Position numbers and translations under genes: made by a program | The notes under the pieces: model-generated | What the model saw: the letters and a program-made list of their open reading frames with translations, nothing else | Database searches by the model: none | What the model was told of the DNA's origin: nothing | NCBI GenBank assembly: GCA_002501655.1 | Contig: DANY01000027.1 | Span: 30,903 to 94,902, forward strand | DNA from: Methanoculleus sp. UBA303 | GTDB taxonomy: Archaea > Halobacteriota > Methanomicrobia > Methanomicrobiales > Methanoculleaceae | Direction of reading: 5' to 3' | DNA: 64,000 nucleotides | Shown: piece after piece, positions 52,515 to 61,266 of the stretch | Position numbering within the stretch: position 1 is the first letter of the stretch | How the letters are laid out: the number at the start of each line of letters is the position of its first letter

Positions 52515-54455
52515 TTAAATCATTGTGTTTACGTCGAGGACCGGCACAACGTCGCCGTCCCCCGGAATGGTGATCCCGCTGATCCCGCGGCAGTTGCCGG
52601 CAAGTCGGGAGAGCGGTTTCACCACCACCTCCTGCTGACCGTCCACGGTATCGACGACGATACAGCATCTTTTGCCGCTATTCTGCAGCACAACCAGCGT
52701 ATCGCTCCTCTGTGCCCGGCCGAACATATCCTCCAGGCGGTGCATGGGGAGGATCTGGTCGCGGAGCAGGATCGCTTCACTGTTCCCGATCCGGTGGATC
52801 GCGTCCGTTCTGATCTGTGCCACCTCGACGACGTTGCTGATCGGGATAGCGCACCGTCCTCCGTTGATATGCACCATCATGACGTCGATGATCGCCATCG
52901 TCGGGGGCAGCACCAGCTCGAACTTTGTTCCTCTTCCTAACTCGGATTCGATCTTGATCGTTCCCTTGAGCGACGTTATTGTTTTTTTGACCACGTCGAG
53001 CCCGACGCCCCTGCCGCTGATATCGGTGATCGCCTCGGCCGTGCTGAACCCGGGCTCGAAGAGCAGGTTGATGAGGTCGTCTCGCGTTGCGGCCGCCGCC
53101 GCCTCGGGTGTCATGGCGCCTCTGCTGACCGCCTTCTCCCGGAGCCTCCCGGGATCGATGCCGGCACCGTCGTCCTCGATCTCGATGACGACGTTATCCT
53201 TATCCCTCCGCGCCGTCAGCCGGAGCAACCCTTTCCGCGGTTTTCCGTTGGCTTCACGGATCTCCGGGGTCTCGATGCCGTGGTTCACGGCGTTCCGGAT
53301 GATGTGCAGGAGCGGGTCGGAGAGGCCGTCCATCATACTCCTGTCGAGCTCGGTCTCGCCGCCCTCGATGACGAGTTCGACCTCTTTGCCATCGTGGTTC
53401 GCCACGTCCCGCACGACCCGGGGGAGGCGGTTGAAGATACGCTCGAGCGGCATCATCCGGATCCCCATCATGAGGTTCTGGAGGTCGGAGACCGAACGGC
53501 CGACCATGGAGAGCGCCTCGTCAAACTCCTTGATGCCGTGCTTCTTTGCGATCTGCTCGAGCCGTCCGCGATTGATCACCAGGTCCTCGACCAGGTTCAT
53601 CATCCTGTCGAGCCGCTCTATATCGACACGGATGTTCTTGATCTCCCGGCTCTTCTCGCTCTTTGCCGCCCTCGGCACATGTGGCGTTTCGGTCTCCTGT
53701 TTCGGGGCCGGTTCAGGTTTCCGGGCTGTCTCCGCCACTGGCGGTGATGCCGGAGAGGATATCCCGAGAAGTGATATCTCGGTGCCGGAGGCGACGGTCC
53801 TGAGCGCATCCTCCCCTGCCTCGCTCTCGATGAGGATCTCAAACGACCCGTCGAACCTCCCGTCCTCGATGAGATCCCGCGAGGGGGTTGTCGAGATGAT
53901 CGTCCCGATATCCTCCAGGTTCTGCAGGAGGAGCATGGCCCGGATGTCCTTCATGGTGCAGGACGGGTCGACAGCGACCGAGAGCGTATAGAGCGGACGG
54001 CCGTCGGCCTCTCCTGCCGCTTCGGCAGGGACCACCACTCCGGATGGCTCCTGCTCATCCGGGAGCACTTCTTCTTCCGTAAACGCCCGGAGTTCCTGCA
54101 CCAGGCTCGCGGACTCCTCGTCCGACGGAACTCCTCCTGCCTCGATAGAATCCAGCATCCCCTCGATCGTGTCGGTGCAGGTGAGGAGGAGGTCGGTGAG
54201 CGATGCGGTCACCTCCCGCCGGCCGCTCCGGATGAGCGAGAAGATGTCTTCCATCGAGTGACAGAGGTTCTCCATCGCATCAAAGCCCATCGATGCGGAC
54301 ATCCCCTTGAGCGTATGGGCAGACCGGAAGATCTCATCGATGGCGGTCTGCTGGTCTTCCCCGCTCTCCAGAGCAAGGAGATTGTTCACGATGGCCTCAT
54401 GATTCTCCCTTGATTCCTCAACAAACAGCTTCCGGTATACCTCTTCATCAAACAT
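52515..54455 (-). CDS. cheA: Chemotaxis histidine kinase CheA
   Basis: 646 residues. The Hpt domain has the phosphorylated His47 in IFRSAHTLKGMSAS. A variable P2-like region (about 130-230) and a Pro-rich linker follow. The dimerisation domain starts at about 270 (V-D-I-E-R-L-D-R-M-M-N-L-V-E-D). The ATPase has NAVNHGIETPE, DDGAGID and GRGVGLDVVK. The CheW-like domain occupies about 510-646. It phosphorylates CheY and CheB. The ATG at 54455 overlaps the end of cheB by 8 bases. cheW is not in the window. Confidence 0.96.
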   Translation of the reverse strand: MFDEEVYRKLFVEESRENHEAIVNNLLALESGEDQQTAIDEIFRSAHTLKGMSASMGFDAMENLCHSMEDIFSLIRSGRREVTASLTDLLLTCTDTIEGMLDSIEAGGVPSDEESASLVQELRAFTEEEVLPDEQEPSGVVVPAEAAGEADGRPLYTLSVAVDPSCTMKDIRAMLLLQNLEDIGTIISTTPSRDLIEDGRFDGSFEILIESEAGEDALRTVASGTEISLLGISSPASPPVAETARKPEPAPKQETETPHVPRAAKSEKSREIKNIRVDIERLDRMMNLVEDLVINRGRLEQIAKKHGIKEFDEALSMVGRSVSDLQNLMMGIRMMPLERIFNRLPRVVRDVANHDGKEVELVIEGGETELDRSMMDGLSDPLLHIIRNAVNHGIETPEIREANGKPRKGLLRLTARRDKDNVVIEIEDDGAGIDPGRLREKAVSRGAMTPEAAAAATRDDLINLLFEPGFSTAEAITDISGRGVGLDVVKKTITSLKGTIKIESELGRGTKFELVLPPTMAIIDVMMVHINGGRCAIPISNVVEVAQIRTDAIHRIGNSEAILLRDQILPMHRLEDMFGRAQRSDTLVVLQNSGKRCCIVVDTVDGQQEVVVKPLSRLAGNCRGISGITIPGDGDVVPVLDVNTMI

Positions 54456-55482
54456 GGTTGACCTCAAGCCGGCTGACGGCCCTCCCGATCTCACGCGCAA
54501 TATTCCTGAGCGGGACCACCCTGTCGACACAGTCCCGGGCGAGAGCAGACCGCGCCATGCCGTATACGAGGCAGTCCTCTTCAGCGCAGACCATCGTGGT
54601 GCCGCCCGCGGTCTTCACCGCGAGAGTCCCTTCGCCGCCGTCGCTCCCCATCCCCGAGAGGATCACGGAGACGGTGCGCGGACCAAAGACGCGCGCTGCG
54701 GAGGTGAAGGTCGTGTCGACGGCAGGCCGGACCGCATGCAGGGGAGGGGCGGTCGAGTGGACGACCCGCCCATGGGTTCTCCCGGCGCCTGCATAGACCC
54801 CCGAGATCACGGTGTGGTAGCCGGCCTTTGAGACCAGGACCGAGCCGGTCTGCAGGGTATCGCCGTTCGCGGTCTCTTTCACCGGGAGAGGGGAGATCCG
54901 GTTCAGGCGCTCGGCGAGCGATGCGGTGAACCCCTCGGGCATATGCTGGGTTATGACGACCGCTGCAGGGAGGTCTGCGGGGAGTGCGGAGAGGAGCGAA
55001 TCAAGCATCGGCGGCCCTCCGGCCGACGAGCCTATCAGCACAACCGTATCGGCCTCGCTCTTTTGGGGCTCAGGCGATCGCACGACCGCCGGGAGCGAGA
55101 CGAGGTTTCTGATCTTCTGGATGAGTTCCCGCTCGATACCCCTGACGTTCGGGACGTCCCTTGGTTTGAGCATGAAGTCGTCCGCCCCGAGGCGGAGCGC
55201 CTGGTGGGTCATGTCGGCCTGCCGTGACGTCAGCGTGCTTAAGACGATCACCTTCGGCCCCACGCTCTTCCCTTGAAGCGCTTCAAGCACTCCAAGGCCG
55301 TTCATCCGGGGCATCTCGATATCGAGGGTGATGACGTCAGGCCTGAGTTCCGCAATCTTTCCGAGGGCGTCGATACCGTTGACCGCCGTCCCGACGACCT
55401 CTATATCCGGGCTGTCTTTGAGGAGATCCCGGAGAATCGTCCGGATGAAGAGCGAGTCGTCGACGATCAGAACCCGTATCAT
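54448..55482 (-). CDS. cheB: Chemotaxis response regulator / protein-glutamate methylesterase CheB
   Basis: 344 residues. The receiver domain has Asp54 in ITLDIEMPRMNG. The methylesterase domain shows the catalytic triad: Ser in LIGSSAGGPP, His in VITQHMPEGF, and Asp in SGMGSDGGEG. It demethylates chemoreceptors. The ATG at 55482 (MIRVLIVDDS) lies 2 bases after the cheY stop; the open frame to 55611 reads through cheY out of phase. The cognate methyltransferase cheR is not in this window. Confidence 0.96.
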   Translation of the reverse strand: MIRVLIVDDSLFIRTILRDLLKDSPDIEVVGTAVNGIDALGKIAELRPDVITLDIEMPRMNGLGVLEALQGKSVGPKVIVLSTLTSRQADMTHQALRLGADDFMLKPRDVPNVRGIERELIQKIRNLVSLPAVVRSPEPQKSEADTVVLIGSSAGGPPMLDSLLSALPADLPAAVVITQHMPEGFTASLAERLNRISPLPVKETANGDTLQTGSVLVSKAGYHTVISGVYAGAGRTHGRVVHSTAPPLHAVRPAVDTTFTSAARVFGPRTVSVILSGMGSDGGEGTLAVKTAGGTTMVCAEEDCLVYGMARSALARDCVDRVVPLRNIAREIGRAVSRLEVNHV

Positions 55483-55484
55483 AG

Positions 55485-55847
55485 TCACGCACTGAGGACG
55501 TTCTTGACTTCTTCGAGAACCTTTGGAGCCTGGAACGGTTTGACGATGTAGCCTCTCGCCCCGCTCTTGACGGCGAGTTTGACCATCTGCTCCTGGCCGA
55601 CCGCCGTGCACATGATGACCTTTGCCGCCGGATCGGCGGCCTTGATGGCCTTGAGCGCCTCGATCCCGTTCACCTTCGGCATGACAACGTCCATCGTGAC
55701 GAGGTCGGGCCTGAGTTCCTGGTACCTGGCAACAGCTTCCGCCCCGTCGGCCGCCTCACCGACGATATCGTGCCCGCCGGAGAAGAGAATATTCTTCAGT
55801 AGCGTCCTCATAAACATTGTATCATCGACGATCAGGATTCTCCCCAT
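55485..55847 (-). CDS. cheY: Chemotaxis response regulator CheY
   Basis: 120-residue single receiver domain. Asp8/Asp9 are in LIVDDTMFMR, the phosphorylated Asp is 53 in VTMDVVMPKVNG, and Thr and Lys are in IMCTAVGQ and YIVKPFQAP. CheY-P reaches the archaellum through CheF, whose gene is the next one upstream on this strand. It is the first gene of the che transcription unit, with its own TATA box at 55881. Confidence 0.96.
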   Translation of the reverse strand: MGRILIVDDTMFMRTLLKNILFSGGHDIVGEAADGAEAVARYQELRPDLVTMDVVMPKVNGIEALKAIKAADPAAKVIMCTAVGQEQMVKLAVKSGARGYIVKPFQAPKVLEEVKNVLSA

Positions 55848-55880
55848 CGAACACCACTCAATGTCTATTTGGAGAATGCG

Positions 55881-55888
55881 CTATATAG
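55881..55888 (-). promoter_or_regulatory. Internal promoter (TATA box) of the che genes
   Basis: On the minus strand cctatatag lies 34-41 bases before the cheY ATG, giving a leader of about 8-15 bases. It follows a T-run terminator, so the cheY-cheB-cheA-cheC-cheD-propeller unit can be expressed apart from the archaellum genes. Confidence 0.6.
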
Positions 55889-55900
55889 GCTTTCTTATTC

Positions 55901-55912
55901 TGAAAAAATAAT
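55901..55912 (-). terminator. T-run terminator after cheF
   Basis: On the minus strand taatattattttttca begins just after the cheF stop; a run of six T residues (positions 55903-55908). Confidence 0.5.
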
Positions 55913-55916
55913 ATTA

Positions 55917-56723
55917 TTAATTTGTTGGGGATTTCATTGCGTTAGAGATGTACCGGACACCTTTCGCGGTCAATTGTACTTCTTTTCTGACGTGAAGCAC
56001 CTCGGCAAGCCCCGTGCCGAGGAGCCGCTCGTAGATGGCGTCGAGGTCTTTATGCGAGAGTTTGAGCATGTTCTCGATGGCACTCGAATCCATACCGCTG
56101 TAGACCAGCATGGCCACCTGCCCGGTCAGGGGGTCAATCTCCTCGCTGACCTCAGAGTCATGCGTTGCCTCCCTGAGGAAGTTGTAGAGGACCTGGAGCG
56201 TCGTCATCGGGCAGAGGACGAAACTTGTCACGACCTCATTCTCGCCGAGGTGGTCGATCTTCACGACATCGAGATTCTTCTCCTGGATCTCCCGGGATGT
56301 GAGTTCGATGCCGGCCACATCCTCGATGGGGATGCAGACCTGGCTCTCCTGGCTGACGAACCAGATGCCGGTCTTCAGGACGGCGATCGCCCCTTTCTCC
56401 CATTTGGCGTCCTGGACGAGCACCCCCCCGCGGACTGCGGGCGACATGAAGAAGGCGTTCAACCGGTAGGCGCTGCACTGGATGATGATGAACTTTTTTA
56501 AGACCGAGAGGACCTTCTCCACCGATGCGATGCGGTAGACCAGTTCTCCCTCCGCACCGGCGGTGATCACCACCTGGTTCTTCTTCTCCTCGAGATCGAC
56601 CACGGACTTGTAGGGGATCTCGCAGTCGAGGGGAGCATCGATCCGGATACGGTCCTCACCGATACCCAATGTCGTCGGGACCCATTTGCCTCCGTGCTCG
56701 ACCTTTACTGGAACTGATTTCAT
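55917..56723 (-). CDS. cheF: Taxis protein CheF
   Basis: 268 residues, the archaea-specific adaptor (DUF439) linking phosphorylated CheY to the archaellum motor. The beta-rich N-terminal domain (V-P-V-K-V-E-H-G-G-K-W, I-P-Y-K-S-V-V-D-L-E) and a central C-I-P-I-E-D-V-A-G-I-E-L are typical. The C-terminal 80 residues form a winged-helix-like domain (S-G-M-D-S-S-A-I-E-N-M-L-K-L, L-T-A-K-G-V-R-Y-I). It lies between the archaellum genes and cheY, as expected for its bridging role. Confidence 0.9.
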   Translation of the reverse strand: MKSVPVKVEHGGKWVPTTLGIGEDRIRIDAPLDCEIPYKSVVDLEEKKNQVVITAGAEGELVYRIASVEKVLSVLKKFIIIQCSAYRLNAFFMSPAVRGGVLVQDAKWEKGAIAVLKTGIWFVSQESQVCIPIEDVAGIELTSREIQEKNLDVVKIDHLGENEVVTSFVLCPMTTLQVLYNFLREATHDSEVSEEIDPLTGQVAMLVYSGMDSSAIENMLKLSHKDLDAIYERLLGTGLAEVLHVRKEVQLTAKGVRYISNAMKSPTN

Positions 56724-56754
56724 CTTCTCTCTACCTTTATCCCATAGGAGACCA

Positions 56755-57807
56755 TCATCGTTGTGATCTCATCGCCGCGAGGATCCCCTCAAGCTCCGCT
56801 GCAAGATCTTTCGCGCCGTATTTTTCTCCTTTCAACTCGCGGATCAGGCTGACGTCCTCCACAAACTTCTTCTTCTTTGTGTCTGCCTTGATCGCGGTGA
56901 TCAGGTCGTCGTCGACCGTGCCGCCGGATGCGAAAGAAACCATATCGAAGTCTTCTTCCAGCTCCTCCTCCGGCTCCTCAGGGGTCACCTCACCCGGGCC
57001 GGGCTCTCCCGCGTCGACCTCTTCCTCCTCGCCCTCGATCTCGATATCATCAAGGTCCAGGCCGTCGAGTTCGGAGAGTTCCTCGCTCAGGGCGCTCATA
57101 TCCGGCATGCCGCCGCCCCCCGGCAGTCCCGGAGCACCGGCGGCTATCGAAGGGAGGGTCGCGGCGGGTCCGCCGGTGAAGTCAGGGCCGTCAAGGTCGC
57201 TCTGGTGCGCCTTGAGGATCTCCGATACGGCGTCTGCCTCTTCCCCGGAGAGGGGAGAGATCTGGTCGGGCTCAAATGCCGTCCCGGGGCCGGGGAGATC
57301 GCCATCGAGGTCGAGGTCCGCGAGCGAGTCGAGGTCGAGATCCGCAAGCGAGGCAAGGGGATCGGTCGTGTGTGCTTCGGGCTGACCGGGGGCCGCGCCG
57401 TCGACCGCCTGGTCGAGCATGGCGTCGATACTCTCGATCCGGTTCTTCTTCTCGCCTTCGGGGGCGCGGGCATGCGCGATCGTCTCCCGGATCGATGCCG
57501 TGAGGGTCCCGAGCATGCCGGGCAGGCTGATCCCGGCGGGTGCGAGTTTCCGGATGAGGGACGGTTTCTTTGCCGCGGCATCCGGTTTTTTCGTCTCCGG
57601 AGCCTTCGGCCGCTCCCGGAGCGCTCTGCGGAGCCGTGAGGGTTTCAGGTCCGCAAGATCGAGCGCCCCGGTGATGATGAGCGCGAGAAATCCCGCGAGG
57701 ACGGTGCCCGCGACGATGACCTCGACCGGGGCATCGACAAGGATGATCAGGGAGCCTGTACCGACGGTGATCAGGAACAGCAGCGGACGACGCAGGTTTT
57801 CTCTCAC
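56755..57807 (-). CDS. Unknown membrane-anchored acidic protein in the archaellum operon
   Basis: About 350 residues, family not recognised. Two membrane helices lie at about 8-26 and 31-49 (LLFLITVGTGSLIILV, VIVAGTVLAGFLALIITGAL), followed by a basic segment (P-S-R-L-R-R-A-L-R-E-R-P-K). A long Asp/Glu/Gly/Pro-rich disordered region (about 120-300) has a short D-L-D-L-D repeat (S-L-A-D-L-D-L-D twice). A helical C terminus rich in Lys/Glu ends the protein. The start is GTG at 57807, one base after the arlJ stop. Its place between arlJ and cheF suggests a motor-to-switch adaptor or scaffold. Confidence 0.75.
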   Translation of the reverse strand: MRENLRRPLLFLITVGTGSLIILVDAPVEVIVAGTVLAGFLALIITGALDLADLKPSRLRRALRERPKAPETKKPDAAAKKPSLIRKLAPAGISLPGMLGTLTASIRETIAHARAPEGEKKNRIESIDAMLDQAVDGAAPGQPEAHTTDPLASLADLDLDSLADLDLDGDLPGPGTAFEPDQISPLSGEEADAVSEILKAHQSDLDGPDFTGGPAATLPSIAAGAPGLPGGGGMPDMSALSEELSELDGLDLDDIEIEGEEEEVDAGEPGPGEVTPEEPEEELEEDFDMVSFASGGTVDDDLITAIKADTKKKKFVEDVSLIRELKGEKYGAKDLAAELEGILAAMRSQR

Positions 57808-57808
57808 A

Positions 57809-59413
57809 TTACACCCCCACAACTGTTGGGATGGTAAAGAATATGCTCACAAGCATCGGTGCAACGATGTATATGACGCCGGTGGTCACAGAGAGCAGGC
57901 TTGCAAAGAAGTAGTACAGGTACCGGTCACCGCCCATGACAATCTTTCCTGCAAGCATGTTTGCAACGGTCAGCATTAAGAGGATCGTCACCACGTAGGC
58001 TCGCATCGTATCTTCCGGGAAGTTTGCGAAGATGTTTAACGATGATCCCATGGTACTGCCGATCGTGGACGCACCTCCCGAGAGTGCGGCCGAGGTCTCT
58101 GCAAAGTGGTTCATCACCTCTGTCACTGCACGGGACATGGTGAGGAGGATCTCGAAGAGGAAGACGAAGATGCCGATCATCGCCCCGTGCATCGGGATGA
58201 GCAGGACGACAAACCCTTTCACCATCATATCGCGCTTCCTCCGGAGCAGCACCTGCTCGAGCATCGACGAACCGACGATCTTTCCTATCTGGTCCGGGGA
58301 CCCGCCGAGGGCCACGGCGTCGCGGAAGATGTTCATGTACTTGTAGATCAGGTAACTGCCGGTCTCCCCGATGAACTTCGTCCAGCTCCTGGCCTCATCG
58401 AGCCCGAGGTTCAGCTTCGACGAGACCGAGTCGATGAACGGCTCCAGGTAGGGGAGTGATCTTCTGTCCACTTCCTGAAGCGCGTCCCCGGTGGTGATGC
58501 CCTTGCCGCCCATCACCGACCCGAGGCTCCGTATGAACGTGGCGAAATCGTTGTCACGGTTGACGACGTTGGCGTCGTCGATGTAGCCGATGACCCCGAG
58601 CGGCATCAGGAGGAGGCCGGCGAGCAGGAAGATGATGCCGGCGTTGACGCCGATGAGAATGAGCAGAAGCGTGATTGCGGCGACGATCGGCACGACCAGG
58701 CGTTCCAGTCTCCTGATGATGCCCTGCTCCTTCGAGCAGACCCCGGCAAGCCCGTGCGTCCGGGGATCGTCGGGGACGGCCCGGTACATGATCGTGAGGC
58801 CGAAGATCGATATCGCGAGGATGATCGCGTAGGAGGAGTTCAGCGCTGAATCGATTCCGTCGGGAGCGTAGATCGCCACCGATATCATGATGATGATGGC
58901 GACGAGTGCTCCCGAGAGGAGCATCGCAATGTAGGCGTCGCCCCACTTCTTCAGGAGCTCGATCCCCTGCTCGAACGTGTTTCGATAGATGCTCCGGATG
59001 CTTGAGAGTTCCGTGGCGATGAAGTCGTCGTCCGGGACGCCGGAGTCGATCGAGTTTGCGTAGCGGTTGAGCATGCTCTGGAGGGTTTTGTTCCGGCACC
59101 TCTCAGCGATAGCCCGGAGCGCCCCGGCGTAACTGTGGCCCCACCCGGCGACCAGGCGCTGCACCTTTGCTATGTAGCGCGACGGGACATACTCGAACCG
59201 CTCGGATGTGTACTGGAAGATCTCGGGCCGGGTCACGGCCGACGTGGTGATCGCGGCCATGTAGGTGTACATGAGGAGCAGGTCCTGCTCCATCTTCTTG
59301 TTCTCGAGGATGGAGGACCGGAGGTCGGTGAGGTACTCGATCTGCTCCTCAAACGGCATCTTCCCCTGGTTTGCCTCTCGCAGCCGCTCGGTCACGCCCT
59401 CGAACAACGTCAC
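57809..59413 (-). CDS. arlJ: Archaellum membrane platform protein ArlJ (FlaJ)
   Basis: 534 residues, homologous to type II secretion/type IV pilus platform GspF/TadC. The cytoplasmic domain is at about 1-160, a helix pair follows (A-Y-I-A-M-L-L-S-G-A-L-V-A-I-I-I and N-S-S-Y-A-I-I-L-A-I), then more helices, a second cytoplasmic loop (about 285-420) and a C-terminal group of helices. It anchors the ArlI/ArlH motor and the filament base. It overlaps arlI by 4 bases. Confidence 0.95.
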   Translation of the reverse strand: MTLFEGVTERLREANQGKMPFEEQIEYLTDLRSSILENKKMEQDLLLMYTYMAAITTSAVTRPEIFQYTSERFEYVPSRYIAKVQRLVAGWGHSYAGALRAIAERCRNKTLQSMLNRYANSIDSGVPDDDFIATELSSIRSIYRNTFEQGIELLKKWGDAYIAMLLSGALVAIIIMISVAIYAPDGIDSALNSSYAIILAISIFGLTIMYRAVPDDPRTHGLAGVCSKEQGIIRRLERLVVPIVAAITLLLILIGVNAGIIFLLAGLLLMPLGVIGYIDDANVVNRDNDFATFIRSLGSVMGGKGITTGDALQEVDRRSLPYLEPFIDSVSSKLNLGLDEARSWTKFIGETGSYLIYKYMNIFRDAVALGGSPDQIGKIVGSSMLEQVLLRRKRDMMVKGFVVLLIPMHGAMIGIFVFLFEILLTMSRAVTEVMNHFAETSAALSGGASTIGSTMGSSLNIFANFPEDTMRAYVVTILLMLTVANMLAGKIVMGGDRYLYYFFASLLSVTTGVIYIVAPMLVSIFFTIPTVVGV

Positions 59414-61263
59414 ACCTCGATGGTGAGCAGGCCCTGCTTCTTGATCTTCGTGGTCATGTGGAAGAGGTCCCAGAACTGGGTATACCCGGCCTTATGGAGC
59501 CTCTCAAGAATGCTGGCACGCTTATCAATCTCGTTGTAAATATCGGACCTGCGGTTCTCGGGGATGCCGAGCATCGTTGCGATCTTGTTCTCAAGGAGGT
59601 AACTGCTCCCCCTGCCGGTGAAGGTGAAGGAGTCGGTCGCAGGGTCCCAGACGAACGCCGCCATGAAAGAGAACCCCTGGGTCTCGGGGTCGTAGCCCAC
59701 GAGTTCGTTGACGCTGAGCATCCGCCGGACGGTCCCCCCATGGGGGAGTTTCACGGCGCTCTGGATGATGACCAGATTCAAGTTGTCGACGTAGGTCTTT
59801 GGTATGTTGATCGGGTCGCCGCAGAGACGCTGGATCAGTTTCTCGACGGATGCGGCGTGGAAGGTGCTCATCACCGGGTGGCCGGTCTGCATCGCGGAGA
59901 ACGCGACGGACCCTTCCACGCCGCGGATCTCACCGACCAGGATCTGGTTCGGGCGCTGACGGAGGGCGGCTTTCAAGAGGTCGAACATCGTGATCTCTGA
60001 GCCTTCGCCCTCGCCCTTCCCCTTGGCTTTCGCGACCTCGCGGGTCCAGTTCCGGTGGGGGACCGTCAGTTCCGGGGTATCCTCGATGGTGACGATCTTG
60101 TTCTCGGGCGGGAGGAACGTGGTGAGGGCGTTCAAGGTCGTCGTCTTGCCGCTCGCGGTCTCGCCGGAGACGAACATCGACATGCCGTACTCGAGGCAGA
60201 TCCAGAGGTAGGCAGCCATCATGTAGTTGCATGCCCCGCTCTCGATCACCTGCAGGATGCTCAGGGGGACCTCGTTCACCTTACGGATGGTGAAGTTGCT
60301 GCCGTGTTTGCTGATCTCGGTCCCGTAGACGATGTTGATACGCGAGCCGTCGGGGAGGGTCGCGTCCACGATGGGGCTCCTGTAGGTCAGCGGCCGCTTG
60401 ATCCGTTCGGCGAGTTTGATGACGAAGTTGTCGAGTTCCACTGAGTCCTGGAACCCGACGACCGATTTTAAGCCTTTGAATATCTTGTGCTCGATGAAGA
60501 TCGGCCCGACGCCGTTGCAGGTGATATCCTCGATATACCGGTCGGAGAGGAAGGGTTTGAGTGTCCCCATCTCGATCTTGTCGCGGATCATCATGTATTC
60601 GAGCGCCTTGTACTCCTGCTGCGAGAGGATGAGCCGTCCGTCGGCGAGCGCGGGATGGCCGGATGCCTGCGGCTTTGCCGGCGCACCGACCTCGGAGGTG
60701 AGGAAGGTCTTGATCCGACCCTTGATGTCTTTTGCCGTCCCGCCGGCGAGCAGAGACTCGTCGATCACCTCGTCCGGCTGCTTGATGTACACTAACTGCT
60801 GGATGAAGTTTCGGAGCACATCGATACGCGCCTGCTCGGTCACCGGCTCCTCTTCGAGGGCGTCGATCATATCGATCAGCTTCTCCTCGATCACCGGGAG
60901 GATCTCTTTTACGGAGTGGAGGAACGCGGGTTCGATCGGTATGTACCAGTTCCGGACGTCGTTTGGGTCAGGGAAGATGTGGATGAACGTCGTCTCGTTG
61001 ACCGGGTATATGATGTTCGGGTTCTCCATCGATTTTAAGTCCCGTTTCAGCTCCGAGAGGAAGAGCGGGATCCCGACGGTGTTGACCGGCAGGATGTGGA
61101 GGTACTCGAGGAGGTGAGGGCTCTCTTTGACGTAGTCTTTCGCGTTTGCCGGGAGCATACGGTAGAGGGCGCAGGACTCGACGTTGTTGTAGCAGTCGTT
61201 CCCCTCGTCGATGAACTCGGGTTCGAAGGGGAGGATCACCGTTGCTTCCAGAGCCGATCCCAT
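59410..61263 (-). CDS. arlI: Archaellum motor ATPase ArlI (FlaI)
   Basis: 617 residues of the VirB11/PulE secretion-ATPase family, powering archaellin assembly and rotation. The N-terminal domain is at about 1-330. Walker A is GETASGKT at 367-374; the Asp box (T-I-E-D-T-P-E-L), Walker B and His box (A-M-Q-T-G-H-P-V-M-S-T-F-H) follow. The sequence is of the archaellum type (long N-terminal region) rather than pilus type, and its neighbours confirm it. It is 3 bases after arlH. Confidence 0.96.
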   Translation of the reverse strand: MGSALEATVILPFEPEFIDEGNDCYNNVESCALYRMLPANAKDYVKESPHLLEYLHILPVNTVGIPLFLSELKRDLKSMENPNIIYPVNETTFIHIFPDPNDVRNWYIPIEPAFLHSVKEILPVIEEKLIDMIDALEEEPVTEQARIDVLRNFIQQLVYIKQPDEVIDESLLAGGTAKDIKGRIKTFLTSEVGAPAKPQASGHPALADGRLILSQQEYKALEYMMIRDKIEMGTLKPFLSDRYIEDITCNGVGPIFIEHKIFKGLKSVVGFQDSVELDNFVIKLAERIKRPLTYRSPIVDATLPDGSRINIVYGTEISKHGSNFTIRKVNEVPLSILQVIESGACNYMMAAYLWICLEYGMSMFVSGETASGKTTTLNALTTFLPPENKIVTIEDTPELTVPHRNWTREVAKAKGKGEGEGSEITMFDLLKAALRQRPNQILVGEIRGVEGSVAFSAMQTGHPVMSTFHAASVEKLIQRLCGDPINIPKTYVDNLNLVIIQSAVKLPHGGTVRRMLSVNELVGYDPETQGFSFMAAFVWDPATDSFTFTGRGSSYLLENKIATMLGIPENRRSDIYNEIDKRASILERLHKAGYTQFWDLFHMTTKIKKQGLLTIEV

Positions 61264-61266
61264 ACC

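Noticed and set aside
57808..57822. TTG start five codons upstream for the unknown archaellum protein
   Set aside because: Would overlap the arlJ stop out of frame; the GTG directly after that stop is the simpler start.
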